The notes under the pieces: generated by a model
Seen by the model: the letters and a program-made list of their open reading frames with translations, nothing else
Told to the model about the DNA's origin: nothing
Databases searched by the model: none
In this document: positions 63,840 to 64,000 of the stretch, piece after piece
How the letters are laid out: every line of letters begins with the position of its first letter
Numbering within the stretch: the first letter of the stretch is position 1
Translations under genes and position numbers: made by a program
NCBI GenBank assembly: GCA_036768485.1
Contig: JAVLUZ010000656.1
Coordinates: 62,001 to 126,000, forward strand
From: Mermis nigrescens
Taxonomy: Eukaryota > Nematoda > Enoplea > Mermithida > Mermithidae
Direction: 5' to 3'
DNA: 64,000 nt

Positions 63840-64000
63840 AAAGCAAAAGCATTTTGAGAGAGGAATTCTGCTTTTATCAGTCAAAAAACCTAATTTTGTG
63901 TCTGTTTCATCAAGGTGGGACGCAAATATTGATAAAGAGACTCATTGATAAATTTATTTGTATGCTACAAACAGCAGCAAAGTGAGGATAGCAGGCGTAG

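Noticed and set aside
60379..64000. Further Rpn10 exon with the second UIM
   Set aside because: Searched by eye in both the unique parts and the MITE-free stretches for the second ubiquitin-interacting motif; nothing convincing, so it must lie right of the window.

Overview
This is a window of an animal nuclear genome, AT-rich, intron-bearing and packed with transposons. There is no prokaryotic or organellar gene organisation. The one host gene I recognise is Rpn10/PSMD4, the ubiquitin-receptor subunit of the 26S proteasome. Its UIM resembles arthropod versions, and gypsy, hAT and mariner-like elements dominate, so an arthropod (perhaps an insect) is my best guess; the species is not determinable from what I see.

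Layout. 0-5.1 kb: the 5' end of a LINE, two long (TA)n tracts, a 464-bp tandem duplication and a 756-bp element with perfect 168-bp inverted repeats. 5.1-20.9 kb: a mosaic of hAT-type MITEs with 8-bp target-site duplications (TSDs), two hAT elements of 1.7 and 3.6 kb, a truncated LTR, a 748-bp palindrome and other repeats. 20.9-35.9 kb: one minus-strand Ty3/gypsy retrotransposon of about 15 kb. It has two LTRs under roughly 1% apart, gag, protease, RT, RNase H and integrase. Downstream of integrase it has an unusual accessory region that begins with a DEDDy 3'-5' exonuclease-like domain. A 1,059-bp solo LTR of a related family sits inside this accessory region, with a CATT duplication. 35.9-40.9 kb: repeats, one hAT element and a tRNA-like sequence.

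40.9-60.4 kb (plus strand): Rpn10 in six visible exons (40893-40918, 42184-42324, 49001-49115, 51869-51955, 52019-52152, 60134-60378). All phases agree. They encode the first 249 residues: the whole VWA domain plus the first UIM. The gene continues past the window. Its introns are filled with transposons. Intron 5 carries, antisense, a complete autonomous hAT element (53267-58406, TSD GTAATACC) whose BED-finger transposase is spread over seven exons that all splice in frame.

60.4-64 kb: a further 2.6-kb hAT element and MITEs, presumably Rpn10 intron 6.

Main theme: hAT transposons. At least ten hAT-like insertions have recognisable ends, and the larger ones each carry their own short, often palindromic subterminal repeat (ATCTGG, ATATCATA, AAAAACCC, GGCCCCGG, GGGCCCGG, ACCCGGGT, GGGGCTAG, CTTTGTACA). 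The two most novel-looking objects are the gypsy element with the exonuclease-like domain and the intact intron-bearing hAT gene inside the proteasome gene. All calls come from reading the sequence by eye; no database search was run.
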